A stretch of DNA of 64,000 nt from Gemmatimonadota bacterium (lineage in GTDB: Bacteria; Gemmatimonadota; Gemmatimonadetes; Gemmatimonadales; Gemmatimonadaceae). This document shows, piece by piece, positions 18,642 to 27,449 of this stretch. Both the position numbers and the translations under genes were made by a program. Every line of letters starts with the position of its first letter. Positions within the stretch are counted from its first letter, which is position 1. The notes beneath the pieces are model-generated. The model did not search any database. It saw only the letters and a list, made by a program, of their open reading frames with translations, and was not told the DNA's origin. The DNA is taken from positions 40,022 through 104,021 of the forward strand of contig JAPLKU010000010.1 of the NCBI GenBank assembly GCA_026387935.1, in the 5' to 3' direction.

Positions 18642-20411
18642 CTAGGCGACCGCGTACTGCTGGGTGACGTCGCGCCCGGCGCCCTTCACCACGAGCTTGA
18701 ATTCATCGGGCTCGAGCAGCGGATCGTCGCGCATTTCAAGGCGGAATCCGAGTCCCTTCTCGAGCTTCTGCATGAGGTCCTTTTCGTTTTCGAGTACGTA
18801 GAGCGCCGTCTCGGGGTGGAGCTTCACGATCATGTTGTCCTTCTTGCCGTCCACCGCCATGCGGCGAATGGAGCGTTCCATCCGGCGGACAATTGTTTCG
18901 GGTGTGAACACGCGCCCGGTGCCATGACACGTCGGGCACGGCATCGTCATGTTCTGAAGATGGCTCTGCCGAACGCGCTGGCGGGTCAACTCGATAAGCC
19001 CGAGATCACTCACGGCGAATGCCTTCGTGCGCGCGCGGTCGCGACCCAGGTGCGTGCGGAGTTCTTGCAGCACCTTATCGCGGCTGCCCCGCGTCTCCAT
19101 GTCGATGAAGTCGCAGACAATGATGCCACCGATGTCGCGGAGGCGCAGTTGCCGGGCCACTTCGCGCGCGGCTTCGACGTTCGTGCGAAGGCTTGTCTTC
19201 TCGGGGTCCTTCTTTCCGGTGTAGCGTCCTGAGTTGACGTCCACGGACACGAGCGCCTCGGTCGGCTCGATGATCAGATAGCCTCCCGACGGCAGGTCGC
19301 AGCGACGCTTGAACAGATCGCGAATTTCGGTTTCAATCTCCGCCTTGTCGAAGAGCGGCGTCTTTTCCTCGTGCAGGACGACGCGATCGATGAGTTCGGG
19401 GGCGATGCCCTGGAGGTACTCGACGATCTCGTTGTGGATCTGCTTGGAATCCACGGTGAGCTTGTCGACCTTGGCGCTGAACAGGTCGCGAATGATGCCC
19501 CGCGTCAGCGAGGTCTCGCGGTGCAAGAGTTTCGGAGCCGACCCAACGAACTTCTGCTTCTTGTGGATCTTGGCCCACTGGGTCATGAGCGTCGAAAGCT
19601 CGCGATTGAACGTGTCGGGGGTGACGTCTTCACCGACGGTGCGGACGATGACGCCGCCGGAATCCTTGGGCAGCATCTTCTGCACCTGCTCGCGCAGGCG
19701 CTGGCGCTCGGCGCGCTCGCCAATCTTGCGACTGACGCCAACCCGCGACGCAAAGGGCATGAACACGAGGAAGCGGCCGGCGAGCGAGACCTGCGCCGTC
19801 ACGCGCGGCCCCTTGGTGGAAATCGGTTCCTTCGAGACCTGGCAGATGATCGTCTGGCCGCGCTTGAGCACATCCTGGATTTGCGGTGGCTCTGCGCGGC
19901 GCGGGCGGCGACCACCGCCGCGGCGACCACGCCCGCCCTGCGGCTGGCGTCCGTCGCCACCTTTCTGGTCGCCCTTCTCCGACTTGAGTTCGGCCTTCTT
20001 CTCGGGCTTCAGTTCGACTTTGGCATCGGCCGCAGCGGGTGCCGGAACGTCGGCGTAGGGCGAATCACCCCCGGTGTCGGCTGCGACTTCTTCGGCGGAG
20101 TCGGCGGCAGACTGCGTGGTCTCGTCCGCAGCGCCAGTATCCTCGTCGTCGCCGTCCTCATCATCATCGTCATCGTCGCCTTCATCGAAGACAAGGTCGG
20201 ACGAATGGAGGAACGCGCTCTTCTCAGTACCGATGTCGACGAATGCGGCCTGGAGACCCGGCAGCACCGCCTCGACCTTGCCCAGATAAATGTCACCGAC
20301 CATGCGCCGTGCTTCGGGCCGGTCGACCTGCAGCTCAACGAGCTGGTCGTCCTCGAGAATAGCAACGCGAATCTCGCGCTGCGTTCCGCTGATCAAAATT
20401 TCTCGCTTCAT
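18642..20411 (-). CDS. rng: Ribonuclease G/E family endoribonuclease with insert in the S1 domain
   Basis: Cleaves single-stranded RNA in rRNA maturation and mRNA decay. The catalytic metal-binding aspartates can be placed in SVDVNSGRYTG and CDFIDM (residues about 390-440), and the zinc-link CPTCHGTG is near residue 490. The N-terminal S1 domain starts normally (GDIYLGKVEAVLPGLQAAFVDIG) but is split by roughly 100 residues of acidic (DDDDDDEDGDDED), Ala/Glu-rich and then Gly/Arg-rich sequence, before resuming at VLKRGQTIICQVSKEPISTKGPRVT. There is no long C-terminal scaffold as in E. coli RNase E. The 275 bp upstream (20412-20686) show no gene. Confidence 0.92.
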   Translation of the reverse strand: MKREILISGTQREIRVAILEDDQLVELQVDRPEARRMVGDIYLGKVEAVLPGLQAAFVDIGTEKSAFLHSSDLVFDEGDDDDDDEDGDDEDTGAADETTQSAADSAEEVAADTGGDSPYADVPAPAAADAKVELKPEKKAELKSEKGDQKGGDGRQPQGGRGRRGGGRRPRRAEPPQIQDVLKRGQTIICQVSKEPISTKGPRVTAQVSLAGRFLVFMPFASRVGVSRKIGERAERQRLREQVQKMLPKDSGGVIVRTVGEDVTPDTFNRELSTLMTQWAKIHKKQKFVGSAPKLLHRETSLTRGIIRDLFSAKVDKLTVDSKQIHNEIVEYLQGIAPELIDRVVLHEEKTPLFDKAEIETEIRDLFKRRCDLPSGGYLIIEPTEALVSVDVNSGRYTGKKDPEKTSLRTNVEAAREVARQLRLRDIGGIIVCDFIDMETRGSRDKVLQELRTHLGRDRARTKAFAVSDLGLIELTRQRVRQSHLQNMTMPCPTCHGTGRVFTPETIVRRMERSIRRMAVDGKKDNMIVKLHPETALYVLENEKDLMQKLEKGLGFRLEMRDDPLLEPDEFKLVVKGAGRDVTQQYAVA

Positions 20412-20686
20412 GGTGTACCACAGAGGGGTGGCTCCCGGCGTCGCGGCTGATCGGACACGGCATGGCCGGCCGGACGTTGCTGACTCCGTAGAGGAGTTTC
20501 AGCAGTCCAGACATGGTTCGGCCTGACGTGCGATCGAATGCGGTCAGCATCCCGGATATGGGTCGCGCGACTGGAGGAAGCGGCTCCGGCGGAAGAACAG
20601 GCACGACCAACGCACCTGGTTACCAAAGCCTGCGTGTTGTGACGGCCGCCCGGAATCCCGGTAGCCGACACGCTATCCTGAGAAAC

Positions 20687-21913
20687 CTAGATACGCGCGA
20701 GGTCCTTGAACAAGTGACGGGCGATGACGATTCGCTGGATCTCGCTCGTCCCCTCGCCGATCTCGCCGATTTTGGCATCGCGCATCATGCGCTCAACGGG
20801 ATAGTCCTTGGTGTAGCCGTAGCCACCATGCACCTGCACCGCGGCGATCGTTGCCCGCATGGCGAGCTCCGAGCAGAAAAGCTTCGCTATCGCCGCTTCC
20901 TTCGCGTAAGGGTGGCCGTTCTGAGCGAGCCAGGCGGCGTGATACACGAGGTGGCGGCCGGCTTCGACGCCCACGGCGATATCCGCAAGGGAGAAATGCA
21001 CGCCCTGGAACTCGGCGATCGCCCGTCCGAACTGCTTTCGCGTCGACGTGTACTGCACCGACTGGTCGAGGGCGCCCTGCGCGAGTCCGACGGACAACGC
21101 CGCAATGCCAATGCGCCCCGAATCCAGCGTCTTCATGAAGTTCGAGAACCCCGCCCCTTCTGTGCCGAGCAGGTTTTCCGCCGGAACCTCAACGTCTTCG
21201 AATATCAGTTCGCGGGTGTCCGAGGCACGCCAGCCGAGCTTGTCTTCCTTCTTGCCGGAACGGAATCCGGGCATTGCGACGACGGACGGATCATGCCCGA
21301 CGCCAGCCGCGACCGCCGCGGGGATGTCGCAGGTGTGTTTGGAGAGGATGAACGAGCTGATGCCCTTCGTGCCCGCGCCGGGGTTCGTCACGGCGGTAAC
21401 AATGAAGATCTCCCCTACTCCGCCGTGCGTGATAAAGCGCTTTGTGCCGTTGAGTAGATAGTGATTGCCCTTCTTCACGGCCGTCGTCTTTGTGCCTGCG
21501 GCGTCGCTGCCGGCGTCGGGTTCAGTCAGGCCGAAACCGCCGAGCACTTTGCCCGCCGCCAACATCGGCACGTACTTCGCGCGCTGCGCGTCCGTGCCAA
21601 AGTTCACGATCGGCGACGTCCCAAGCGTGGTGTGCGCTGAAATGGTGATGGCATGCGAGGCGCACACTTTCGCCATCTCCTCGATGGCGATCATGAAGCT
21701 CAGCGTGTCGAGCCCTGCCCCGCCGAGCGACTCGGCCCACGGAATGCCCAGCAGGCCCAGGTCGGCCATGCGACGGACGTTTGCCCAAGGAAACTCCTGA
21801 GTGTCGTCCATCTGTCTGGCGACCGGCACCACCTCATCGCGGGCCAGCGCGCGAACCATGTCGCGTACAGCAAGGTGCTGTTCGCCAAAGTACGTCGAAT
21901 CATGCATCCCCAA
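20687..21913 (-). CDS. Acyl-CoA dehydrogenase
   Basis: An FAD enzyme for the first oxidation of acyl-CoA thioesters. Visible are the signatures FGLTEPDAGSDAAG near residue 128 and QVHGGYGYTKDYPVERMMRDAKI near residue 362, and the catalytic-base context GEGTSEIQ near residue 392. The length of 408 is slightly over that of short-chain members. The start may be MGMHDSTYF or two residues later. Substrate length is uncertain; it resembles short- or branched-chain enzymes. It is not in the acyl-CoA mutase operon, which lies about 5 kb away. Confidence 0.9.
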   Translation of the reverse strand: MGMHDSTYFGEQHLAVRDMVRALARDEVVPVARQMDDTQEFPWANVRRMADLGLLGIPWAESLGGAGLDTLSFMIAIEEMAKVCASHAITISAHTTLGTSPIVNFGTDAQRAKYVPMLAAGKVLGGFGLTEPDAGSDAAGTKTTAVKKGNHYLLNGTKRFITHGGVGEIFIVTAVTNPGAGTKGISSFILSKHTCDIPAAVAAGVGHDPSVVAMPGFRSGKKEDKLGWRASDTRELIFEDVEVPAENLLGTEGAGFSNFMKTLDSGRIGIAALSVGLAQGALDQSVQYTSTRKQFGRAIAEFQGVHFSLADIAVGVEAGRHLVYHAAWLAQNGHPYAKEAAIAKLFCSELAMRATIAAVQVHGGYGYTKDYPVERMMRDAKIGEIGEGTSEIQRIVIARHLFKDLARI

Positions 21914-21952
21914 TAATAATGGGGTTTGCGTCGCGTATCCGGACGAACAGGA

Positions 21953-23638
21953 TCAACGCGTACACCGGTCGCAACCGGCGCAGCGTCCGCCTTCTAGCGA
22001 ATCGCCGAAATAGGAGAGGAGCACCTCGCGTCGGCATCCGCGCGATTCCGCATATCGGATCATGGCGGCGAGCCGAGCCTCGGACGCCCGTCGGTTCGCG
22101 GCAACGCGGCTCCAATCCACCCCGAGGGCGGCCGGCGCAACAGGCTGGCTTGCCAGAAAGAGCCCGGCTCCGGGACGTCGCCAGATCAGGAGGGATCGGC
22201 GGGCGAGCTCGTCGAGTGCGGAAGCAAGTGCGACCTCGCCGAGTCCGGGTGGCAGCCCGGTCAGACGAATCGTGGCGCCAGTTCCGATTGCACCGCCAGC
22301 GGCTCGCGCGAGGGCGCAGACGAGGTGGTACTCCCGCGAGTCCGGCGGGCAGCAGGCGCGAATCCGATGTGCGGTGGCGACGACGCGCACCCAGACTGCG
22401 GTGGTGTCGCCGAAGAGTTCCTGCACGGCACCGGCTCGTGCAAGGACGGCCAACGCGCCGCGGCATGTTGACGGCGGCAGCTTGGCCAACGCCGTCACCG
22501 CCCCTACCGCGATCGGCGCACCGCTTTGCCCGAGTCGCAGCGCCGCTGCGTACACCTGTTCTACCTGGCCGCGTGGGGGAGATGCCGATTGAATGAAGAA
22601 CTCCGGCGATCGGCGATCGCTCCTCGCGTAGAGGAGGATGCACTCGGACGGCTGGCCATCACGGCCGGCTCGGCCAGCTTCCTGATAGTACGACTCAAGC
22701 GACCCCGGCATGGCATCGTGCAGTACGAGGCGAACATCCGCTTTGTCGACGCCCATGCCGAACGCGCTGGTCGCGACGATCACGTCAATCGCGCCATCCA
22801 TGAACCGTTCCTGCGTACTGCGGCGCAGATCGCCGGCCTGCCCCGCGTGATAGGCAGACGCGCGCACGCCCGAGCGTGACAAGGCCGACGCAAGCCGCTC
22901 GACACGTGAACGTGACGCGGCATACACCACCACGGGGCCGCGGCGCGTGAGGACGCGCGACCGAATCTGGGAGTCGCGGTCGGCGACGCGCGCCACGCGT
23001 TGAACAGCATACGTGAGATTGGGGCGATCGAACCCTGCGACGATCCGCACCGGCTTGATCAACCCGCACACGCGAGCGATGTCGTCTCGAACCGACGGCG
23101 TGGCGGTGGCAGTCAGCGCGATCACTGGAGGAGAACCCAGGGGCGTGCGAATCGCCTGCAGTTCACGGTAGGCCGGGCGGAACTCGTGCCCCCATTCAGA
23201 AATGCAGTGCGCCTCGTCTACGGCGAGCAACGAAACCTTCAGACGCGATAGCGCCGCGAGGGCGCGGCCTGCAACGAGGCGTTCCGGTGCCACGTACAGG
23301 AGCTTCGCCTCGCCGCGAATCGCCGCACCGATCGCGTCGGCTTGCTGGCCAGCCGTCAGGCCGCCGTGCAGCCCCGCGGCCGGGATCCCTTTCCGGACCA
23401 ATGTGTCGACCTGGTCTTTCATGAGTGAGACCAGCGGCGAAAGCACGACGGTGAGTCCGTCGAGCAGCAGCGCTGGAACCTGAAAGCAAAGCGACTTTCC
23501 GCCGCCAGTCGGCATGACGGCCAGTACATCTCGTCCGGCCAACACCGAGATGATCACGCGCCGTTGCACGGGCCTGAAGCGCGGATAGCCGAAATACCTC
23601 GCGAGCACGCGCTCAGCGTCTTCGATCGTTTGAGTCAT
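21953..23638 (-). CDS. recQ: RecQ-like DNA helicase with C-terminal zinc motif
   Basis: An SF2 3'-5' DNA helicase. The helicase motifs are complete: MPTGGGKS near residue 42, VDEAHCISEWGHEFR near residue 140, TATATPSVR near residue 172 and SYYQEAGRAGRDG near residue 310. In ordinary RecQ the zinc domain follows the helicase core directly. Here about 190 winged-helix-like residues come first, and the zinc motif (GCRREVLLSYFG...CAGCDRC) forms the last 33 residues. No HRDC domain is present. It is 561 residues long. The role is inferred to be recombination and repair. Confidence 0.88.
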   Translation of the reverse strand: MTQTIEDAERVLARYFGYPRFRPVQRRVIISVLAGRDVLAVMPTGGGKSLCFQVPALLLDGLTVVLSPLVSLMKDQVDTLVRKGIPAAGLHGGLTAGQQADAIGAAIRGEAKLLYVAPERLVAGRALAALSRLKVSLLAVDEAHCISEWGHEFRPAYRELQAIRTPLGSPPVIALTATATPSVRDDIARVCGLIKPVRIVAGFDRPNLTYAVQRVARVADRDSQIRSRVLTRRGPVVVYAASRSRVERLASALSRSGVRASAYHAGQAGDLRRSTQERFMDGAIDVIVATSAFGMGVDKADVRLVLHDAMPGSLESYYQEAGRAGRDGQPSECILLYARSDRRSPEFFIQSASPPRGQVEQVYAAALRLGQSGAPIAVGAVTALAKLPPSTCRGALAVLARAGAVQELFGDTTAVWVRVVATAHRIRACCPPDSREYHLVCALARAAGGAIGTGATIRLTGLPPGLGEVALASALDELARRSLLIWRRPGAGLFLASQPVAPAALGVDWSRVAANRRASEARLAAMIRYAESRGCRREVLLSYFGDSLEGGRCAGCDRCTR

Positions 23639-23732
23639 ACCGCACGGTAGGCGCTACCGTACGGGGCGTCCCATCATTTTGTCGCGATCGGCATCGATTT
23701 CACGGCGGACGCGCTGCGCAGCTTTTAAAAGC

Positions 23733-26219
23733 CTACACGGCGCGCTCGAAGTGTCCGCGCGTGTACTCCTCGCCAACCACCGCGCGCACAAGGGCTGCGT
23801 CGGGCCGAACACCCGCCTGCAGCGTGTCGAGCTGCGCGCGGAATGCCGCGACTACCGGGGCCACATTATCTCCCGGAACGTTGAAGACGAGCTTGAACCC
23901 GCGGATGCCCGCCGCCCAAAGCCGCGGCAGGAACGCCGAGCCATCAATTGGGCGAGAGTGCAGCAGCCGATTACGGCAGTCACTGTCGGTGGCAACCGGA
24001 AACACATATCCCGTCGGATCGGTCAGTCTCACGTCTGGGTGCTTTTGCACACAAAGGTCGCGACAGGTCGTGGGCTCGCGGTTGAACGCCGCCGACAGCA
24101 CACAGTGCTCCAGTGTCATGCCTTCCGTGCGCCCATAGATGAGCACGTCGAATCCAGCTCCGGCCCACGGCTTTGACAGTTCTTCGATCTCTGCCGCGGT
24201 GAGTTCAACTGACGGCGTGATTCGACAAGCGCCAACGCGAAAGAGCTCGCGCGCCGCGTGCGGGTTGAACGCGTTGGTCGCGTAATCCGCAACGACGTCG
24301 CGACCTGCGGCGCCTTGCTCGGAGAGCAACCCCAGATGACCGGTAAGGAGCGGAAGATTCGTGGCGAGCCATGGCTCGAGCGCGCGGCGATCCTCGGGAC
24401 GCACAATCGTGGGAGTCCGAAGGCGCAGTGCAATTCCGAGCTCGGCAAGTTCGTCGCGGAGCGCAGTGACCTTGGCCCTTGAGGGCGCCGGGTGCCGGAT
24501 AAATGGATCAAGCACGATCTCCGTCGCGCCTGCCGCGGCGGCACTGCGTGCATCATCGAGCTGCCACACTTCGGCCGTGAGGGTAAACGGCGCGCCGCGT
24601 TCCGGTGGGCCGACATCAATCACGGGGACGATCGCCGCCGCGATCTTCGCAGCACGCTCTGCACGCCGGGCCTCCTCGTTCCAGGTCCGTCGTTCCGTCA
24701 GCGCCGTCACCGCGGCCTGGCGCATGCGATTGAGTTCGCTCATCGGCAGAAACAGACCGTCGCTGAGCGCGCTTGTATCAACGGCACCAAGGACAAACGG
24801 TGTTCCGCCGAGGCGCCCCAGTTGCTCACGGAGGCGAGCGTCGTCCAGCCCATGCGCCGTTGCGGGCGCCAGCGGAGCGGACGATTCCACCTGTTCACTG
24901 TCGTTCCGGGTAGTAAAGAGCGCCTTGAGGGGGCCGCCGGCGCTGCCAAAGACGCGCACGGAGAGCTTCTCTTGTCCGCCCGGCTGGTCCGGAGAAATAC
25001 CGACAAATGACGCGCGTGCCTTCTCCATCAGCGCGGGGTCCAGCGTGCGTACGACGCGCCACCCGACCGGAATCTTGGACCGGGAGGCGATCGCCTGCTG
25101 AAACATTCCGTCCTTCTCGCCAAGCGTGCGGATATGGCGCACGGCAAACCCGATCGTATCCTCCGGGGCAGCACCGTCCATCGGCTCAAACCCGAGGCCG
25201 TCGCCTTCGCGAATTGGCGTCCGAACGGATACGGTCACTTCGTGCGCATCCGATCCGACCACTTCGCCCAGTTCGAGACCGTGATTGTCCGGGTGTGTTC
25301 GCGTCACGTAGTCGCGCCCTTCGCGCCCACCATACATGCCGCCGGTAAAACCACGCGAAAAAATCTGAACAAGCGGCTGCGTCTCTTCGAACGTCGGCGG
25401 AACGAAGGTGCCCTTCTCGATTCGGTTCAGGAAATCACGGTAGGCGCGTGTGACGGTAGCGACGTATTCCGGCTTCTTCTTGCGGCCTTCAATCTTCAGG
25501 CAGCCAATCCCAGCTTCTGCAATTTCCTTCAAGTGGTCATAGGCACCGAGGTCTTTCGCGGAGATCAGGTACCCGCGATCGAGTTCTGTGCCGTCAGCCG
25601 TGTCGTGCAACACGTAGTCCTTTCGGCATGACTGCGCGCACGATCCCCGGTTGGCGCTTCGCTCGGAAATCATGCCGGACATAAAACACTGTCCCGAGTA
25701 CGAAATGCAGAGTGCGCCGTGGACGAAGGTCTCCAACCCGACCTCCGGCACTTCCTTGCGAATCGCGCGGATGTCGTCGAGCGAATTTTCCCGCGCCAGC
25801 ACCACGCGCTCGGCGCCCATCTCACGCACCATCCGGGCCGCGGCCGCATCGTGAACGCTCAATTGGGTGGATCCGTGCACGCTGAGCGCCGGGTAGAGCG
25901 CGCGGATCAGCCGGATCATACCAAGATCCTGTACCAGAACGGCGTCAATGCCAGCGTCTACGCAGTCGCCAAGCAGTTCAAGCGCATCGGCAAGTTCGTG
26001 CGTCTTCACCAGCGTGTTCATTGTCAAATACACGCGGCCGGCCCGTCCGTGGGCGATCCGGCAGGCGCGCTTCAGGTCGTCGAGCGAAATCTGCGCACCT
26101 TCATCGCGGGCGTTGAAGCGCCCAACACCGAGGTAGACGGCGTCAGCCCCGTTGGCGAAGGCGGCGCGAACGGCGTCGAGTGAACCGGCGGGTGCGAGCA
26201 ACTCGGGACGCTGTGTCAT
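23733..26219 (-). CDS. Peptidase U32-family protein
   Basis: The N-terminus PELLAPAGSLDAVRAAFANGADAVYLG and the block ETFVHGALCISYSGQCFMSGMI...GSCAQSC near residue 160 are typical of the U32 family, whose members include the RlhA and TrhP hydroxylation proteins acting on rRNA and tRNA. A second C-terminal domain has its own cysteines (TTCRDLCVQKH near residue 740). At 828 residues it resembles the long U32 proteins. I start at the ATG at 26217-26219, which overlaps the preceding gene as ATGA. The true role, protease or RNA hydroxylation, cannot be decided here. Confidence 0.85.
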   Translation of the reverse strand: MTQRPELLAPAGSLDAVRAAFANGADAVYLGVGRFNARDEGAQISLDDLKRACRIAHGRAGRVYLTMNTLVKTHELADALELLGDCVDAGIDAVLVQDLGMIRLIRALYPALSVHGSTQLSVHDAAAARMVREMGAERVVLARENSLDDIRAIRKEVPEVGLETFVHGALCISYSGQCFMSGMISERSANRGSCAQSCRKDYVLHDTADGTELDRGYLISAKDLGAYDHLKEIAEAGIGCLKIEGRKKKPEYVATVTRAYRDFLNRIEKGTFVPPTFEETQPLVQIFSRGFTGGMYGGREGRDYVTRTHPDNHGLELGEVVGSDAHEVTVSVRTPIREGDGLGFEPMDGAAPEDTIGFAVRHIRTLGEKDGMFQQAIASRSKIPVGWRVVRTLDPALMEKARASFVGISPDQPGGQEKLSVRVFGSAGGPLKALFTTRNDSEQVESSAPLAPATAHGLDDARLREQLGRLGGTPFVLGAVDTSALSDGLFLPMSELNRMRQAAVTALTERRTWNEEARRAERAAKIAAAIVPVIDVGPPERGAPFTLTAEVWQLDDARSAAAAGATEIVLDPFIRHPAPSRAKVTALRDELAELGIALRLRTPTIVRPEDRRALEPWLATNLPLLTGHLGLLSEQGAAGRDVVADYATNAFNPHAARELFRVGACRITPSVELTAAEIEELSKPWAGAGFDVLIYGRTEGMTLEHCVLSAAFNREPTTCRDLCVQKHPDVRLTDPTGYVFPVATDSDCRNRLLHSRPIDGSAFLPRLWAAGIRGFKLVFNVPGDNVAPVVAAFRAQLDTLQAGVRPDAALVRAVVGEEYTRGHFERAV

Positions 26220-26494
26220 GGCGAAACCGCGAGCTGGCGGTCGAACTGCCCGAGGTGCCGTTCTTCGTGCTTGCCAATCAAGAGCAACCACTCGTAGGCA
26301 TTGAGCGGACCGAAGCGTAGATACGGCACGATCTGCGCGCCATTCCAACGCCCGTCAGTGGCCGGTGCCGTGAACCGCGCGCGCGGCGTTCCGGCCACGA
26401 GCGCCGACAGGCGGCCACGAACCGAATCGAGATATCCTGCGACTTCGCGCAGGCGAGGATGCGTCAGCGGGTGCATTGGGTGCAGATTCTCCAC
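26216..26494 (-). CDS. DinB-like protein, shortened
   Basis: DinB proteins are four-helix bundles of about 150-170 residues that often bind a metal. This 92-residue product has a good first helix (HPRLREVAGYLDSVRGRLSALVAG) and a good last helix (LNAYEWLLLIGKHEERHLGQFDRQL), but the middle of the fold, including the central helices, is missing. The join is near WNGAQIVPYLRFGPL. It may be a remnant or a reduced functional protein. It overlaps the U32 start as ATGA. The start is a GTG at 26494; an ATG at 26476 is also possible. Confidence 0.55.
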   Translation of the reverse strand: MENLHPMHPLTHPRLREVAGYLDSVRGRLSALVAGTPRARFTAPATDGRWNGAQIVPYLRFGPLNAYEWLLLIGKHEERHLGQFDRQLAVSP

Positions 26495-26570
26495 GCGCGA
26501 AAGGTAGTCGGCTCTGTACCTGAAACCGGGTCAAGTGCTGCGCCGTATGCAGATACAGCAAGGAGGCCGA

Positions 26571-26858
26571 ATGTTCTGGTGGATCTCATTGATAGTTTCG
26601 CTCACCGCATCGTGGATCGGCTACGGAGCCGCGCGTCGGTTTGTCCGTGAACGGCTGCGGTATGTCGAATCGGCACTCACGCCGGGGGCTCCGCTGCTGG
26701 CGGCTGTTGGCGCGGCAGTGCTTGCCGCGCCCATTGTGTGGCTGCTCCCGCTCATCGGCGGTGGCACGGCTCTCGCCTTCGGTGTATCGGTCGGCTTGGG
26801 CGTCCGCGCCGGCGCATCGGATGTGAAGCGCGGCTATCTCGTGTCGTCCGGCAGCTAG
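26571..26858 (+). CDS. Small membrane protein
   Basis: I do not recognise this 95-residue protein. It has an N-terminal hydrophobic segment (MFWWISLIVSLTASWIGYGAA) and a second long one (LLAAVGAAVLAAPIVWLLPLIGGGTALAFGVSVGLG), so it should span the inner membrane at least twice. AAGGAGG four bases before the ATG at 26571 decides the start over an in-frame codon at 26535. It is a lone plus-strand gene between two minus-strand runs. Confidence 0.65.
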   Translation: MFWWISLIVSLTASWIGYGAARRFVRERLRYVESALTPGAPLLAAVGAAVLAAPIVWLLPLIGGGTALAFGVSVGLGVRAGASDVKRGYLVSSGS

Positions 26859-26887
26859 GCGGTTTTAGGCGGTTTTAGGCGGTTTCG
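26857..26887. repeat. Three tandem copies of an 11-bp unit
   Basis: TAGGCGGTTTT occurs almost three times in succession in the convergent gap between two small membrane-protein genes, and it supplies the stop codons of both. It forms no hairpin. Confidence 0.85.
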
Positions 26888-27072
26888 TCAGGATCCTGAG
26901 CATCGCCCTCGCCAGCGTGGCGAGGGCGCTTGGCAAAGCGAAGTCCCCACGCGACCGCGACCACGCCGATCCCGGCCCAGCGGATCCAGACGTTGTCGAC
27001 GCGAATACCGAGGCCGAAGGTGATCAGGCCAGCGGCGACGAGCGCGATCTTTACCGAAACCAATCGTGGCAT
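26875..27072 (-). CDS. Very small membrane protein
   Basis: An unrecognised 65-residue product with two hydrophobic stretches (KIALVAAGLITFGLGI and WAGIGVVAVAWGL), followed by a basic then acidic tail. It starts 17 bp after the AtuA-associated gene and would be the last gene of that operon. Its stop codon lies in the tandem repeat. Confidence 0.5.
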   Translation of the reverse strand: MPRLVSVKIALVAAGLITFGLGIRVDNVWIRWAGIGVVAVAWGLRFAKRPRHAGEGDAQDPDETA

Positions 27073-27089
27073 CGTTTTGCAGCTCTGGC

Positions 27090-27449
27090 TCAGCGCGCCG
27101 CTGTGGCGCCGACGCCGGCAGCCGCCGCCACGTCGTCCGGGATCTCGAGCACCAGGCGCAGGAGTGCCGTGGAGAGCACTTTACCCTGGGCGTCGGCCTT
27201 GAGCGATCGCGTGCCACCGCCGTCGAGAATTCCGTGCAGCAGGAAGTTGAGTGCCCAGAGGTTGGCGATTTCGTAGCGCAGCACGGTACCAGTAGTTAGC
27301 GGCGCAAAGTGCTTTGCTACAGCAACTACCGTCAGGTAGCGCTCTAAGAGCGGGTACCACTCGGCCTTTCGCGCGATGACGCCGATATTGGCCATGTCGC
27401 CCTTGTCACCGGATCGCGCGTGCGCGATGTCAATCACGCGGATGTTCAT
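27090..27449 (-). CDS. AtuA-associated C-terminal domain protein
   Basis: The 119-residue product begins IRVIDIAHARSGDKGDMANIGVIAR, the opening of the domain that follows DUF1446 in AtuA-like proteins, where it occurs fused or as a separate gene. It also has HFAPLTTGTVLRYEIANLWALNFLLHGIL. It overlaps the DUF1446 gene upstream by 4 bp (27446-27449), so the two probably make one functional unit. The biochemical role is unknown. Confidence 0.8.
   Translation of the reverse strand: MNIRVIDIAHARSGDKGDMANIGVIARKAEWYPLLERYLTVVAVAKHFAPLTTGTVLRYEIANLWALNFLLHGILDGGGTRSLKADAQGKVLSTALLRLVLEIPDDVAAAAGVGATAAR

Noticed and set aside
20412..20686. Possible small genes or a structured leader upstream of the RNase G gene
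   Set aside because: The frames are short and Arg/Pro-rich, and I could not find a convincing promoter or hairpin series.
23639..23732. Terminator between the RecQ and U32 genes
   Set aside because: Only a short palindromic CTTTTAAAAG is present, without a GC stem and U tract.
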